From assembly GCF_037027585.1 (NCBI RefSeq), contig NZ_JAXCLE010000007.1, forward strand, positions 62,001 to 126,000: DNA of 64,000 nucleotides, in the 5' to 3' direction. The stretch is from Solibacillus ferritrahens. Lineage in GTDB: Bacteria > Bacillota > Bacilli > Bacillales_A > Planococcaceae. Within the stretch, counting starts at the first letter, position 1, and each line of letters opens with the position of its first letter. This document shows positions 25,993-34,690 of the stretch, piece after piece. A program made the translations under genes and the position numbers. The notes below the pieces were generated by a model that was not told the DNA's origin, did no database searches, and saw only the letters and a list, made by a program, of their open reading frames with translations.

Positions 25993-26331
25993 ATTAAGTA
26001 CTCCCTTTCCTATAAAACAATTTCTATTTTATGATGTTACTAAAATCATACGCTCTATTATAACGAATTTCATCAAATAATTATAGTGTCACATGCTCTC
26101 AATCTCGACTTTTGTCGAATGTTTTTTTCTACAACACTACTTTACTATTGTATTTCTATTTTCGCTTTGAAACAAATAAAATTAATATGTAAGATTTAAC
26201 AAAATCACCACATACACATGACGAATATAACAAATAAAAGTTGCATATGCGAAATATGTCGACGAATCATTAATTTATATAACAATTGTTATTGTAATGT
26301 AACAATTCTTCTATGTCACTATCCATATTAA
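25993..26331. other. AT-rich intergenic region upstream of mreB
   Basis: No gene is supported here. On the minus strand TATAAT-like hexamers occur at plus 26058-26063 and 26083-26088, but neither has a convincing -35. A TCGAC/GTCGA inverted repeat lies at 26105-26118, and a TAACAATTGTTA palindrome near 26280 is followed by further ATTGT/ACAAT elements. These may contribute to mreB regulation; nothing specific was recognised. Confidence 0.5.
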
Positions 26332-26361
26332 AAAGACAAACGTGCACTTACGTTTGTCTTT
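26332..26361 (-). terminator. Terminator after radC
   Basis: AAAGACAAACGT (26332-26343) pairs perfectly with ACGTTTGTCTTT (26350-26361). It ends the folC/spoIIB/maf/radC string. Confidence 0.9.
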
Positions 26362-26365
26362 CCTG

Positions 26366-27064
26366 TCAAAAATACCCTTTTTCTTTCATACTTATGAACT
26401 GATGATCACCAATTATGATATGATCAAGCAAATCAACGCCAACAATTTTACTCGCTTCATATAGCCGTGTTGTGACATCGACATCCTCTGGGCTAGGTGT
26501 AGGTATCCCACTAGGGTGATTATGCGCACAGATAATCGATGCTGCAGAACGTTTTACAGCTTCACGGAAAATCTCCCTCGGGTGAACAATGCTCGCATTT
26601 AGACTTCCAACAAAAATTGTTTGTTTATGGAGCACTTGATTTTTGACATTTAAAAACAGGCATACAAAATGTTCCTGTTGCAATGACGTCATATCTTGCA
26701 TTAAAAATGTAGCAGCATCTTCAGGCGAGCGTATTGTAAAACGTTCTTCTAAGTCTTTCGTTGCAAGCCTTCTACCAAGTTCAATCGCGGCTAATAATAA
26801 TACCGCTTTTGCTTCCCCAATTCCTTTAATATCCGTAATTTCCTCAAGAGTTGCATGTTTAAGATTATGCAATTTCTCAAAGTTTATCAATACCCGGTTA
26901 GCGACGGTCAGTACCGACTCTTTTTTCGTACCTGTCCCCAGTAGAATTGCAATAAGCTCTTGGTTCGATAGACTTTTTGCACCTTGACGTATAAGACGCT
27001 CACGCGGACGGTCTACCTCTAGCACATCATGGATTTTTAAATTCAACAATGGCGTTCCAGTCAT
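26366..27064 (-). CDS. radC: RadC family JAB-domain protein
   Basis: The 232-residue product has helix-hairpin-helix elements in the N-terminal half (ATLEEITDIKGIGEAKAVLLLAAIELGRR) and a C-terminal JAB/MPN metal-binding domain with the signature HNHPSGIPTPSPED. The molecular function is unclear; the family was once linked to repair but is not essential for it. The ATG at 27064 lies 8 nt after AGGAG, better than the GTG or ATG immediately upstream. It follows maf closely, and its ribosome site overlaps the maf stop. Confidence 0.94.
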   Translation of the reverse strand: MTGTPLLNLKIHDVLEVDRPRERLIRQGAKSLSNQELIAILLGTGTKKESVLTVANRVLINFEKLHNLKHATLEEITDIKGIGEAKAVLLLAAIELGRRLATKDLEERFTIRSPEDAATFLMQDMTSLQQEHFVCLFLNVKNQVLHKQTIFVGSLNASIVHPREIFREAVKRSAASIICAHNHPSGIPTPSPEDVDVTTRLYEASKIVGVDLLDHIIIGDHQFISMKEKGYF

Positions 27065-27075
27065 TGACATCACTC

Positions 27076-27669
27076 CTAAAAGGTTAGTTTTAGTAGTTGC
27101 AATGTAAGCATTTTTTGAACTAACGATGCAATCGGCAAGCCGACGACATTGTTATAATCTCCCTCTATGCGATCCACGAGCATGGCGCCACTCGTTTGAA
27201 TCCCATATCCCCCTGCTTTGTCAAATGGATCTCCTGTCTGAACATATGCTTCTATCATTTGTGGAGAGACCTGTTTAAAAACAACTGCAGTCCTTTCAAC
27301 AAATGTATGCTCTGTTCCATCTGCTAAAATAATTGCTACTGCAGTCATCACTTCATGACGATTGCCCACCAGCTGCGTTAGATGCTGAATCGCTTCTTCT
27401 TTTGAAGTAGGTTTGTGTAATATTTGATCGTTAAACACGACAATAGTGTCTGCTCCAATAATGCACTTATTCGGGCATTTTTTTGCGACATCACGTGTTT
27501 TTAAAAGCGCTACTTCTGTTACATATTGCTGGACTGTATTTGCTTTGACACTCGTTTCCACTACATCGCTTGTGACAATAGTAAAGGGAATATTTATCAT
27601 TTGGAGCAATTCTTTTCTTCGTGGTGATGAAGAAGCTAAAATAAGTTGTTCGTTCGTAGTAAAATTCAT
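27076..27669 (-). CDS. maf: Maf family nucleoside triphosphate pyrophosphatase
   Basis: Maf hydrolyses non-canonical or modified nucleotides (in B. subtilis dTTP and UTP) to monophosphates and affects septation. The 197-residue product contains the family signature ASSSPRRKELL at residues 12-22, GADTIVVF, the GNRHEVMTAV segment and DPFDKAGGYGIQ. The ATG at 27669 follows AGGAGGA; a TTG two codons earlier is less well placed. It is located between spoIIB and radC as in B. subtilis. Confidence 0.95.
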   Translation of the reverse strand: MNFTTNEQLILASSSPRRKELLQMINIPFTIVTSDVVETSVKANTVQQYVTEVALLKTRDVAKKCPNKCIIGADTIVVFNDQILHKPTSKEEAIQHLTQLVGNRHEVMTAVAIILADGTEHTFVERTAVVFKQVSPQMIEAYVQTGDPFDKAGGYGIQTSGAMLVDRIEGDYNNVVGLPIASLVQKMLTLQLLKLTF

Positions 27670-27774
27670 TTCCAATCCTCCTATTATCTATAGTAACCGA
27701 CAATAGGAAATTTGAACATTGTACTACCGTGGATGCTTTTCATTAAAATAGACTATTTCTAGCATATTTCTATA

Positions 27775-28374
27775 TTAAAATGTCACTTTCAGGCAATCTA
27801 GGCGCTCATAATAATTTAAAAACATATGCAACCGAATAATATTAGGGTTTGTAGAAAGCTTCGAAACTTCCGACGCCAACCCAATCCAATCCTTTGGCAC
27901 AAGTTGTTCATCAATTGTATCAGCCTGCTGACTTGTAAACATTTTTGTATCCTTCAAGGTAATTGGCAGCTGAAGTTCAGCATTATTAGGACAACTGCTT
28001 GCAATTGTTATACTTTTATAAAATCCACTTGGTATTAACGCTAATGCAGCATCGACCTTCGTTGTATCAAGGCGTGACCAAACAAAATACTGCTCGTCCA
28101 CTTTCACTACAGCCGCCTTATTTAAAGTAGGATAAGTCGCTAAAAATTGAGCTGCGCTATCAAAATTTGAGAAAACACCATGTTGTAATGCAAAATATTG
28201 CTGCTTCACTTGCTGTTGTTCCTCTGTTGTTTGCACTGTTGGAATGGTTTCTGCAACTTCTTTTTCTGTTGTTGGTAATTGTAAAATAAAAACAAATACT
28301 AGGACGCCAGCAAGCCCTGTAAGACTTCCAATGAACATTGCTTGGAAAATGGCATTATTCTTTAAAGCTTTCAT
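27775..28374 (-). CDS. spoIIB: SpoIIB-like SPOR-domain membrane protein
   Basis: The 199-residue product has one N-terminal membrane helix (residues 12-32), then an extracytoplasmic region with a SPOR-like stretch (ALQHGVFSNFDSAAQFLATYP...AAVVKVDEQYFVWSRLD) around residues 62-105. B. subtilis SpoIIB localises to the sporulation septum and binds denuded glycan through such a domain. Sequence similarity is modest; the call rests mainly on the SPOR-like pattern and on its place between folC and maf, where spoIIB lies in B. subtilis. The comC gene that sits nearby there is absent here. Confidence 0.68.
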   Translation of the reverse strand: MKALKNNAIFQAMFIGSLTGLAGVLVFVFILQLPTTEKEVAETIPTVQTTEEQQQVKQQYFALQHGVFSNFDSAAQFLATYPTLNKAAVVKVDEQYFVWSRLDTTKVDAALALIPSGFYKSITIASSCPNNAELQLPITLKDTKMFTSQQADTIDEQLVPKDWIGLASEVSKLSTNPNIIRLHMFLNYYERLDCLKVTF

Positions 28375-28426
28375 ATTTGCTACAGCTCCATCTCTTTTTA
28401 ATCAACCATAGCAAAATAGACATAAA

Positions 28427-28455
28427 AAAGGGCGAGACTGCTGTCGTCGCCCTTT
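28427..28455 (-). terminator. Terminator of the valS/folC string
   Basis: AAAGGGCGA (28427-28435) pairs with TCGCCCTTT (28447-28455), followed by TTTTT on the minus strand, before spoIIB. Confidence 0.88.
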
Positions 28456-28534
28456 AAAAATGTTTCGCTAATATTCTTCTTTATTTGCAATCTACCTCAA
28501 AGAAATTCCATCAAATCATAATTTATTTGCATTT

Positions 28535-29791
28535 TCATATAATATTTTTAAACTCTTGTCGAATCTCGCTCAATAAATATAATGAACCAGTTACAATTCT
28601 GACTGTATCAGCTTTCACCGGCTCCGATAATAACGTTAATGCGTCGTTAATTATATATTTATTCTCTGCCTGGCTCAGTTCGTAAATAACTGATGCTTTC
28701 ATTGCACGTTCATTTTGAATATCAGCAAAGTAAAAAGCATCCCCGACTTCCTCTAATAGTTTTAATATCGATTGGACATCTTTATCCGCAAGCAATCCGA
28801 CAACGAATTCAATCCGCTTCCTAGGAAAGTGCTCTTTTATTGTCGAGACTAATGATTGAATGCTTGCCGGGTTATGTGCACCATCAAAATAAATATTTGG
28901 CAAGACTTGTTCAAAACGACCTGCAAGAACAGCATTTTTTATTCCAAGCTGAATTTTACTCTCATCAAGCTCCAACTGGAATTTTTTCGCCACTTCCATA
29001 AAGGCAGTAATGGCCAAAGACATATTGTGACCTTGATGTGCTCCTAAAAGCTGACGCTGTAAATTTCCGAATTTCACTTCGTACACCGTATTTTCGTAAA
29101 GTTCGGAGCCGTTTGTTTTTGTAACGGTAAAATGTTGCCCATAACAATATAACGCTACGTTTTTTGCTTTGGCTTCCTGTACAAAAACATCCTTTACATT
29201 ACCAATCATATCCCCTATTACAGCAGGGCGGTTTTCTTTGAATATCCCTGCTTTATGACGTGCGATACTCGTCAATGTATCCCCTAAAAATTTTGTATGT
29301 TCCAATGCAATACTCGGAACAACCGAAACAATAGGTATGACTACGTTCGTGCTGTCTTCTCTTCCGCCCATACCCGCCTCGATTAATACTAAATCAGGCT
29401 TTTGATCAGCAAAATAGAGAAAAGCCACAACCGTTAATAATTCAAAGTCCGTTAATTTCCCACTCAGCCCCGCCTCAGCCAATTGCTGAAACATCCGATC
29501 CATTTGATCCGTTGTAATAGGCTTCCCATCGATTTGTAATTGATCATGGACATCTACAACACATGGTGACATAAACTTGCCTACCGACAGCCCGTGAGCT
29601 CTTGACACTGCTTCTAAAAACGACAATGTAGAACCTTTCCCATTTGTACCAGCAAAATGAACGACATTCAATTGACTTTCAGGATGTCCCAATATATTTA
29701 GCGCTGATTCAATTGCTGCTAACCCAGGCTTAATTGTTTGCTCACTTTCCACTTGCCACCGCTCTTTATAGAGATTCAATAACGGAATCAT
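28535..29791 (-). CDS. Folylpolyglutamate synthase family protein, second copy
   Basis: The 418-residue Mur-ligase-type enzyme has P-loop FAGTNGKGST near residue 47, the LIEAGMGGREDSTNV segment, the ALEHTKFLGDT region with the family Lys in HKAGIFK, and FDGAHNPAS in the C-terminal domain. FolC adds glutamate to folates (and in some bacteria to dihydropteroate). The ATG at 29791 overlaps the stop of the preceding folC (ATGA), so translation is coupled. An ATG three codons earlier is less well spaced from AAAGGA. The two neighbouring copies are clearly diverged and all visible motifs are intact in both. Confidence 0.88.
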   Translation of the reverse strand: MIPLLNLYKERWQVESEQTIKPGLAAIESALNILGHPESQLNVVHFAGTNGKGSTLSFLEAVSRAHGLSVGKFMSPCVVDVHDQLQIDGKPITTDQMDRMFQQLAEAGLSGKLTDFELLTVVAFLYFADQKPDLVLIEAGMGGREDSTNVVIPIVSVVPSIALEHTKFLGDTLTSIARHKAGIFKENRPAVIGDMIGNVKDVFVQEAKAKNVALYCYGQHFTVTKTNGSELYENTVYEVKFGNLQRQLLGAHQGHNMSLAITAFMEVAKKFQLELDESKIQLGIKNAVLAGRFEQVLPNIYFDGAHNPASIQSLVSTIKEHFPRKRIEFVVGLLADKDVQSILKLLEEVGDAFYFADIQNERAMKASVIYELSQAENKYIINDALTLLSEPVKADTVRIVTGSLYLLSEIRQEFKNII

Positions 29792-31059
29792 GAAATCCAT
29801 CCTTTCTTAAGAAAGAGACTTCGTACATCAGCTATGAAATATAAAGAACCCGTAATGACGAGCATTTCGTCCTCCGCCAGTATTGCTTTTTCTGTTTCAA
29901 TCAACTGTTGCCAATCAGGATGCATAAACTTTTTTGCATGGTTACTTTGTTCGAAAAGCTGATTAGCTGTTGCCGCGCGCGGTAAATTAATCTGAGTGAA
30001 ATGCATTTCAGTTGCTACTTTATCCATTAATTCAATACTGACAGCATGGTCTTTATCCTGTAATGCTGCATATACAAACTTCACTTTATGATGTGGGGCT
30101 ATCTCTTTTATTGTTTCGATTAATGCAGCGGTACCTTCAGAATTATGTGCACCGTCTAATATGATATTGCCTAATACCCTTTCAAATCGGCCTTCCCATT
30201 TTGCTTTTTGAAGTGCTTGTTTTACTTTTAGTCCATCAACAGCTGGCATGAATAATTTTACTGCAGTAATTGCCAGTGCCGCATTCGCTATTTGATGCTC
30301 ACCGACCATAGCCATTTCAATATCCCTGATACTTACATCTGATACATAGTCAAAGTTTGAGCTTTTTGCATGCTCAATATAGAATTGCTCATTTATCAAA
30401 TAAAGAGGTGCATGTAATTGAATCGCCGCTTCTTTAATCACCGATAATGCTTCTTTATTTTTTACTCCTACAACTACAGGTTTCATTGCTTTTATAATCC
30501 CGGCTTTTTCTGCTGCAATTTGCCCATAACTTTCACCAAGCATTTCTGTATGCTCTAATGAAATCGTTGTTATGACACTTACTTCCGGTATGACGACATT
30601 GGTCGAGTCCAAACGTCCTCCGATCCCCGTTTCTAGCAGTACCACATCCACCTGTTGTTCCGCAAAATATTGCAAGGCAAGCAGTGTCATAAATTCAAAA
30701 AAGCTCGGGAACTTTCCGTCTAACTTTTCCTTCACTACTTCACATAGTCGGTTGGCGATATGTAAGAAATCTTCATCTGATATTTGGTGCTTATTAATAG
30801 TTACACGTTCATTTGCTCGTTCTAAATGAGGAGAGATAAAGGCACCTACCGTTAAACCGTGCGCCATTAATATTTCGCGTGTCGCGTTTAAAGTAGAACC
30901 TTTTCCATTCGAACCTGCAAAGTGAATAAATTTGTTCTTTTTCTCTGGATTCCCAAGCGCATTTAAAATTATTCGGGCTGACTGCAGCGGTTCCCCTTTG
31001 TATTGACTTGCTTTTAATTGAAAAATAAAATTAGTACATTGCTCCATCGTTTGAAACAT
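29788..31059 (-). CDS. folC: Folylpolyglutamate synthase FolC, first copy
   Basis: The 423-residue protein has the P-loop FAGSNGKGST near residue 48, SPHLERANERVTIN, LLETGIGGRLDSTNV, the ISLEHTEMLGESYGQIAAEKAGIIK block and LDGAHNSEG. All fit the FolC/dihydrofolate synthase family. It lies directly downstream of valS, the position of folC in B. subtilis, so it is the likelier orthologue of the two. The stop overlaps the start of the second copy. Confidence 0.9.
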   Translation of the reverse strand: MFQTMEQCTNFIFQLKASQYKGEPLQSARIILNALGNPEKKNKFIHFAGSNGKGSTLNATREILMAHGLTVGAFISPHLERANERVTINKHQISDEDFLHIANRLCEVVKEKLDGKFPSFFEFMTLLALQYFAEQQVDVVLLETGIGGRLDSTNVVIPEVSVITTISLEHTEMLGESYGQIAAEKAGIIKAMKPVVVGVKNKEALSVIKEAAIQLHAPLYLINEQFYIEHAKSSNFDYVSDVSIRDIEMAMVGEHQIANAALAITAVKLFMPAVDGLKVKQALQKAKWEGRFERVLGNIILDGAHNSEGTAALIETIKEIAPHHKVKFVYAALQDKDHAVSIELMDKVATEMHFTQINLPRAATANQLFEQSNHAKKFMHPDWQQLIETEKAILAEDEMLVITGSLYFIADVRSLFLKKGWIS

Positions 31060-31121
31060 TTTAAACTCTCTCCCTAATAAGGCTAATATATAATCAGTTC
31101 TATTATAACGAAATAAAAAGA

Positions 31122-31146
31122 AAGAGGCACCGAATTCCGGTACCCC
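31122..31146 (-). terminator. Hairpin between valS and folC
   Basis: GGCACCG (31126-31132) pairs with CGGTACC (31138-31144), with one wobble, followed by TCTTTCTTTTT on the minus strand. Confidence 0.65.
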
Positions 31147-31157
31147 TTCCGTTTAAA

Positions 31158-33800
31158 CTACATATTTTTTAATTCTGCAATACGTTTTTCAACCGTTGCA
31201 TATTTTGCTTCGTAGTCGGCTAATTTCTCACGTTCGGTTGCTACTAACGCTTCTGGCGCTTTTGATACAAAACGTTCATTAGATAATTTGCCTGAAACTA
31301 ATTTCACTTCTTTTGCCCATTTTTCAAGCTCTTTTTCAAGACGTGCAATTTCTTCATCAATATTGATTAAACCTGCAAGTGGCATGAAGATTTCTGCACC
31401 CGATACAACTGCCGACATTGCTTGTGCTGGTGCTTCAAGCTCTGTACCAATTGTTAATCCATCAGGGTTACAGAATTTTTCGATGTAACCTTTGTTCGCT
31501 TCAAGAACAGCTGCAATGCTATCGTCTTTCGCTGAAATTGTCATAGCTACTTTTTTGCTCATCGGTGTATTTACCTCTGCACGGATGTTACGTACTGAAC
31601 GGATAATATCCATTAACAATTGCATGTCGCCTGCTTCAGCCGTAAAGTTGAATGCAGGGTTTACAGTCGGCCATGCCGCTACTGTAATTGACTCACCTTC
31701 ATGTGGCAAGTGTTGCCAAATTTCTTCTGTTACGAATGGCATGAATGGGTGCAGTAAACGCATCGTATTGTCTAAAACGTACGCAAGTACTGAACGCGTT
31801 GTTAATTTCGCTGCTTCATCTTCACCGTATAATGGTAATTTCGCCATTTCGATATACCATGAACAGAAATCATCCCAAATGAAGTTGTAAAGCTCTCGTC
31901 CTACTTCACCGAACTCATATTTATCAGATAATGTTGTTACACGGTCGATTGTTTCATTTAAACGAGAAAGAATCCATTTATCCGCTGTAGAAAGGTCACC
32001 TGTTAAATCAATTTGCTCATATGTTAGGCCTTCCATGTTCATTAACGCAAAACGTGAAGCATTCCAGATTTTATTTACAAAGTTCCATGTAGATTCTACT
32101 TTTTCTGTAGAGTAACGTAAGTCCTGCCCCGGAGAAGAACCTGTTGCCAAGAAGTAACGTAGTGAGTCCGCGCCATATTGGCCGATTACATCCATTGGGT
32201 CAACGCCATTACCGAGTGATTTAGACATTTTGCGACCTTCTGCATCACGTACTAAACCGTGGATTAAAACGTCTTTGAATGGACGTTTACCTGTAAATTC
32301 TTTTCCTTGGAAAATCATTCGGCTTACCCAGAAGAAGATAATGTCATAGCCAGTCACTAATGTATTTGTTGGATAGTAGCGTTTGTATAATTCCGCTTCT
32401 TCATTCGGCCAATCCATTGTAGAAAATGGCCATAAAGCGCTTGAGAACCAAGTATCCAATACGTCTTCATCCTGCGTCCAGTTTTCTTTGTCGGCTGGAG
32501 CTTCTTTACCAACATAGATTTCGCCTGTTTCATTATTGTACCAAGCTGGAATTTGGTGACCCCACCATAATTGACGGGAAATACACCAGTCATGGATATT
32601 TTCCATCCAGCGGTTGTATGTGTTTTCGAAACGGTTTGGTACGAAGTTTACTTTTTCATTTTCATCCTCTTGCATTTTTAGTGCTTCTTCTGCAAGTGGT
32701 GCCATTTTTACGAACCACTGTTTTGAAAGGTACGGCTCTACTACTGCATTTGTACGCTCAGAGTGTCCTACTTGGTGTGTATGCGGTTCAATTTCAATTA
32801 ATACGCCTGCCTCTTGTAAATCGGCTACAATCTGCTTACGGCACTCGAAACGATCCATGCCAGCATATTTACCGGCTAAATCATTCATTGTACCATCTTC
32901 GTTCATTACTAAAATACGTTCTAAATTATGGCGATTTCCTACTTCAAAATCGTTCGGGTCATGTGCTGGTGTCATTTTTACAACACCTGTCCCGAATTCC
33001 ATATCTACGTAATCATCCGCAACAATTGGAATTTCGCGGCCAACGATTGGAAGGATAACCGTTTTCCCAACTAAGTGTGAATAACGTTCATCGTTTGGAT
33101 GTACAGCTACACCAGAGTCACCTAACATCGTTTCTGGACGTGTTGTTGCAACACGTAATTTCCCAGAGCCATCTGCCAATGGGTATTCCATATGGTAAAA
33201 TGCGCCTTCTACTTCTTTATGAATTACTTCGATGTCAGAAAGTGCAGTTTTTGCAGCTGGATCCCAGTTAATAATACGTTCACCACGGTAAATATAACCT
33301 TTTTCATACAGCTTTACGAATACTTCTTTAACAGCCTCAGATAAGCCTTCATCTAATGTGAAGCGCTCTTTTGAGTAGTCTAAGCCTAAACCAAGTTTCG
33401 CCCATTGCTCACGAATATGAGACGCGTATTCTTCCTTCCATTCCCATGTTTTTTTCAGGAATTTTTCGCGTCCCAAATCGTATCGAGAAATGCCTTCTCC
33501 GCGTAGTTTTTCTTCTACTTTTGCCTGTGTCGCAATACCCGCATGGTCCATACCCGGCAACCAAAGCGCGTCATATCCTTGCATACGTTTCATACGGATT
33601 AAAATATCCTGTAATGTTGTATCCCAAGCATGACCAAGGTGTAGTTTCCCTGTTACGTTTGGGGGTGGGATAACGATAGAGTACGGCTCTTTATCGCTCG
33701 TTGGATCTGCTTCAAAAAATTTACCATTTAACCACCATTCATAGCGGCCGGCTTCTGTTGACTTTGGATCATACTTTGTTGGCATTGTAATTTCCGTCAT
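31158..33800 (-). CDS. valS: Valyl-tRNA synthetase
   Basis: ValS charges tRNA-Val with valine. The 880-residue product has the class I HIGH-type motif PPPNVTGKLHLGHA near residue 48, the KMSKSLGNGVDP motif near residue 523, a CP1 editing domain containing ATTRPETMLGD, an anticodon-binding domain, and a C-terminal coiled coil (INIDEEIARLEKELEKW and onward). Length matches B. subtilis ValS (880). A T-box leader at 33841-34124 controls it, and folC follows. Confidence 0.98.
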   Translation of the reverse strand: MTEITMPTKYDPKSTEAGRYEWWLNGKFFEADPTSDKEPYSIVIPPPNVTGKLHLGHAWDTTLQDILIRMKRMQGYDALWLPGMDHAGIATQAKVEEKLRGEGISRYDLGREKFLKKTWEWKEEYASHIREQWAKLGLGLDYSKERFTLDEGLSEAVKEVFVKLYEKGYIYRGERIINWDPAAKTALSDIEVIHKEVEGAFYHMEYPLADGSGKLRVATTRPETMLGDSGVAVHPNDERYSHLVGKTVILPIVGREIPIVADDYVDMEFGTGVVKMTPAHDPNDFEVGNRHNLERILVMNEDGTMNDLAGKYAGMDRFECRKQIVADLQEAGVLIEIEPHTHQVGHSERTNAVVEPYLSKQWFVKMAPLAEEALKMQEDENEKVNFVPNRFENTYNRWMENIHDWCISRQLWWGHQIPAWYNNETGEIYVGKEAPADKENWTQDEDVLDTWFSSALWPFSTMDWPNEEAELYKRYYPTNTLVTGYDIIFFWVSRMIFQGKEFTGKRPFKDVLIHGLVRDAEGRKMSKSLGNGVDPMDVIGQYGADSLRYFLATGSSPGQDLRYSTEKVESTWNFVNKIWNASRFALMNMEGLTYEQIDLTGDLSTADKWILSRLNETIDRVTTLSDKYEFGEVGRELYNFIWDDFCSWYIEMAKLPLYGEDEAAKLTTRSVLAYVLDNTMRLLHPFMPFVTEEIWQHLPHEGESITVAAWPTVNPAFNFTAEAGDMQLLMDIIRSVRNIRAEVNTPMSKKVAMTISAKDDSIAAVLEANKGYIEKFCNPDGLTIGTELEAPAQAMSAVVSGAEIFMPLAGLINIDEEIARLEKELEKWAKEVKLVSGKLSNERFVSKAPEALVATEREKLADYEAKYATVEKRIAELKNM

Positions 33801-33840
33801 GATGAATCTCTCCTTTTCAAATACAAGTTGAATAAAAATA

Positions 33841-34124
33841 AAAAACTCCCTTCGCCTTAAAAAGGACGAGGGAGTTAATTCGCGGTACCACCTTTAATTC
33901 CGAAGGGTTTAGTCAAGCGCTCGCAAACAATGCGGCGTTACTATGCCCAATCGGCACTTCATTCGATAACGGTGTCTAACCGGAACTCAGCTACTGCTAT
34001 TTCACTAAGTCAGCTCCTAGGCTACCTTCTGTAAGTATGATGTAGAAACTTCTCAGCTACTGTTTCCTCTCTTCACATCATGTTCATACATACTCTTCCT
34101 ATTCAACGCTTCAAATATATAGTT
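33841..34124 (-). ncRNA. T-box riboswitch upstream of valS
   Basis: Near the 3' end of the leader is the conserved T-box AAGGTGGTACCGCG (plus about 33881-33894), which in the uncharged-tRNA state forms the antiterminator. It is followed by a terminator stem AACTCCCTCGTC/GGCGAAGGGAGTT with a T-run (plus 33841-33876). The 5' part has the stem I landmarks AGGAAGAGTA and AGAGAGG. Such leaders sense uncharged tRNA, here presumably tRNA-Val. A GTA that could be the specifier occurs near plus 34023-34025, but I could not fold stem I with certainty. Confidence 0.93.
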
Positions 34125-34130
34125 AAAATA

Positions 34131-34159
34131 ATTCTAAGCTGTTTTTTATGAAATTTCAA
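34131..34159 (-). promoter_or_regulatory. Sigma-A-type promoter of the valS T-box transcript
   Basis: On the minus strand TTGAAA (plus 34154-34159), a 17-nt spacer and TAGAAT (plus 34131-34136). The start would be near 34124. The rest of the region up to 34230 has no recognised element. Confidence 0.75.
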
Positions 34160-34230
34160 GTATCTTATTTATTATGGGAAAACACTTTTTTTAATTTCTA
34201 AACATATACTATGCAAAAGGAGTTTGGAAA

Positions 34231-34422
34231 TTGCGAAAAAATTATAACCCTTTCTTATTACCTCCATGGTTACGAAAATTCCGATTTTACATGAGATATT
34301 GCATTCTACCGCTGACAATTTTCCAGGCAATACGTACAATACTCATTCCGACAACAGGCGATATCATATTATTAGCCATATTGATTTTATTTTGCTACTT
34401 ATTATTGACAGATTTTATTTAA
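34231..34422 (+). CDS. Small membrane protein of unknown function
   Basis: The 63-residue ORF starts with TTG at 34231, 8 nt after AAAGGAG. The product has a basic N-terminus (RKNYNPFLLPPWLRKFRFYM), one or two hydrophobic segments (about residues 22-40 and 43-62) and no long tail. I recognise no family. The ribosome site and typical membrane-protein composition suggest it is real, but it is short and stands alone between the valS leader and a dispersed repeat. Confidence 0.55.
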   Translation: MRKNYNPFLLPPWLRKFRFYMRYCILPLTIFQAIRTILIPTTGDIILLAILILFCYLLLTDFI

Positions 34423-34510
34423 GACTGGCTTTTTTAAACAAAATAGGCTAGGACAGAAGTAGAAATTTCATTGGATAAAAGAAAAGCCCTTTATTAAGAA
34501 ACAAATATTT

Positions 34511-34620
34511 TAAAAATTGATTGGAATGGAGGGCGACTCCTGCGGGAATAGCACGACGCCTGAGACTACAGGCTCAGGCCGTGCCCGCGGAAAGCGTCCC
34601 AGAATGGAAATCAATTTTTA
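34511..34620. repeat. Dispersed structured repeat with 12-bp terminal inverted repeats
   Basis: A 110-bp unit is bounded by TAAAAATTGATT (34511-34522) and its exact reverse complement AATCAATTTTTA (34609-34620). Inside are GGCGACTCCTGCGGGAA and GCCCGCGGAAAGCGTCC, which face each other across an inner stem CCTGAGACTACAGGCTCAGG. It is much richer in GC than its surroundings. From memory, elements of this type occur in many copies in Bacillaceae genomes; that was not searched here. The short ORF through it is not a gene. Confidence 0.75.
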
Positions 34621-34629
34621 TGCCAGCAA

Positions 34630-34668
34630 AAAAATTCCATTATTCTCAGGGAGAATAATGGAATTTTT
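34630..34668 (-). terminator. Terminator after spoVID
   Basis: A perfect 18-bp stem (34630-34647 with 34651-34668) and a 3-nt loop, with a T-run on the minus strand. It ends the hem/spoVID operon. Confidence 0.93.
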
Positions 34669-34690
34669 GGATTATATCCAATCTCTTTTA

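Noticed and set aside
26270..26320. Palindrome TAACAATTGTTA and nearby ATTGT repeats as a defined operator
   Set aside because: The motif is AT-rich and common by chance, and it lies about 290 bp from mreB without a clear promoter nearby.
32426..33058. 210-codon plus-strand ORF within valS
   Set aside because: It lies entirely antisense to a highly conserved gene, has no ribosome site and shows no recognisable domain.
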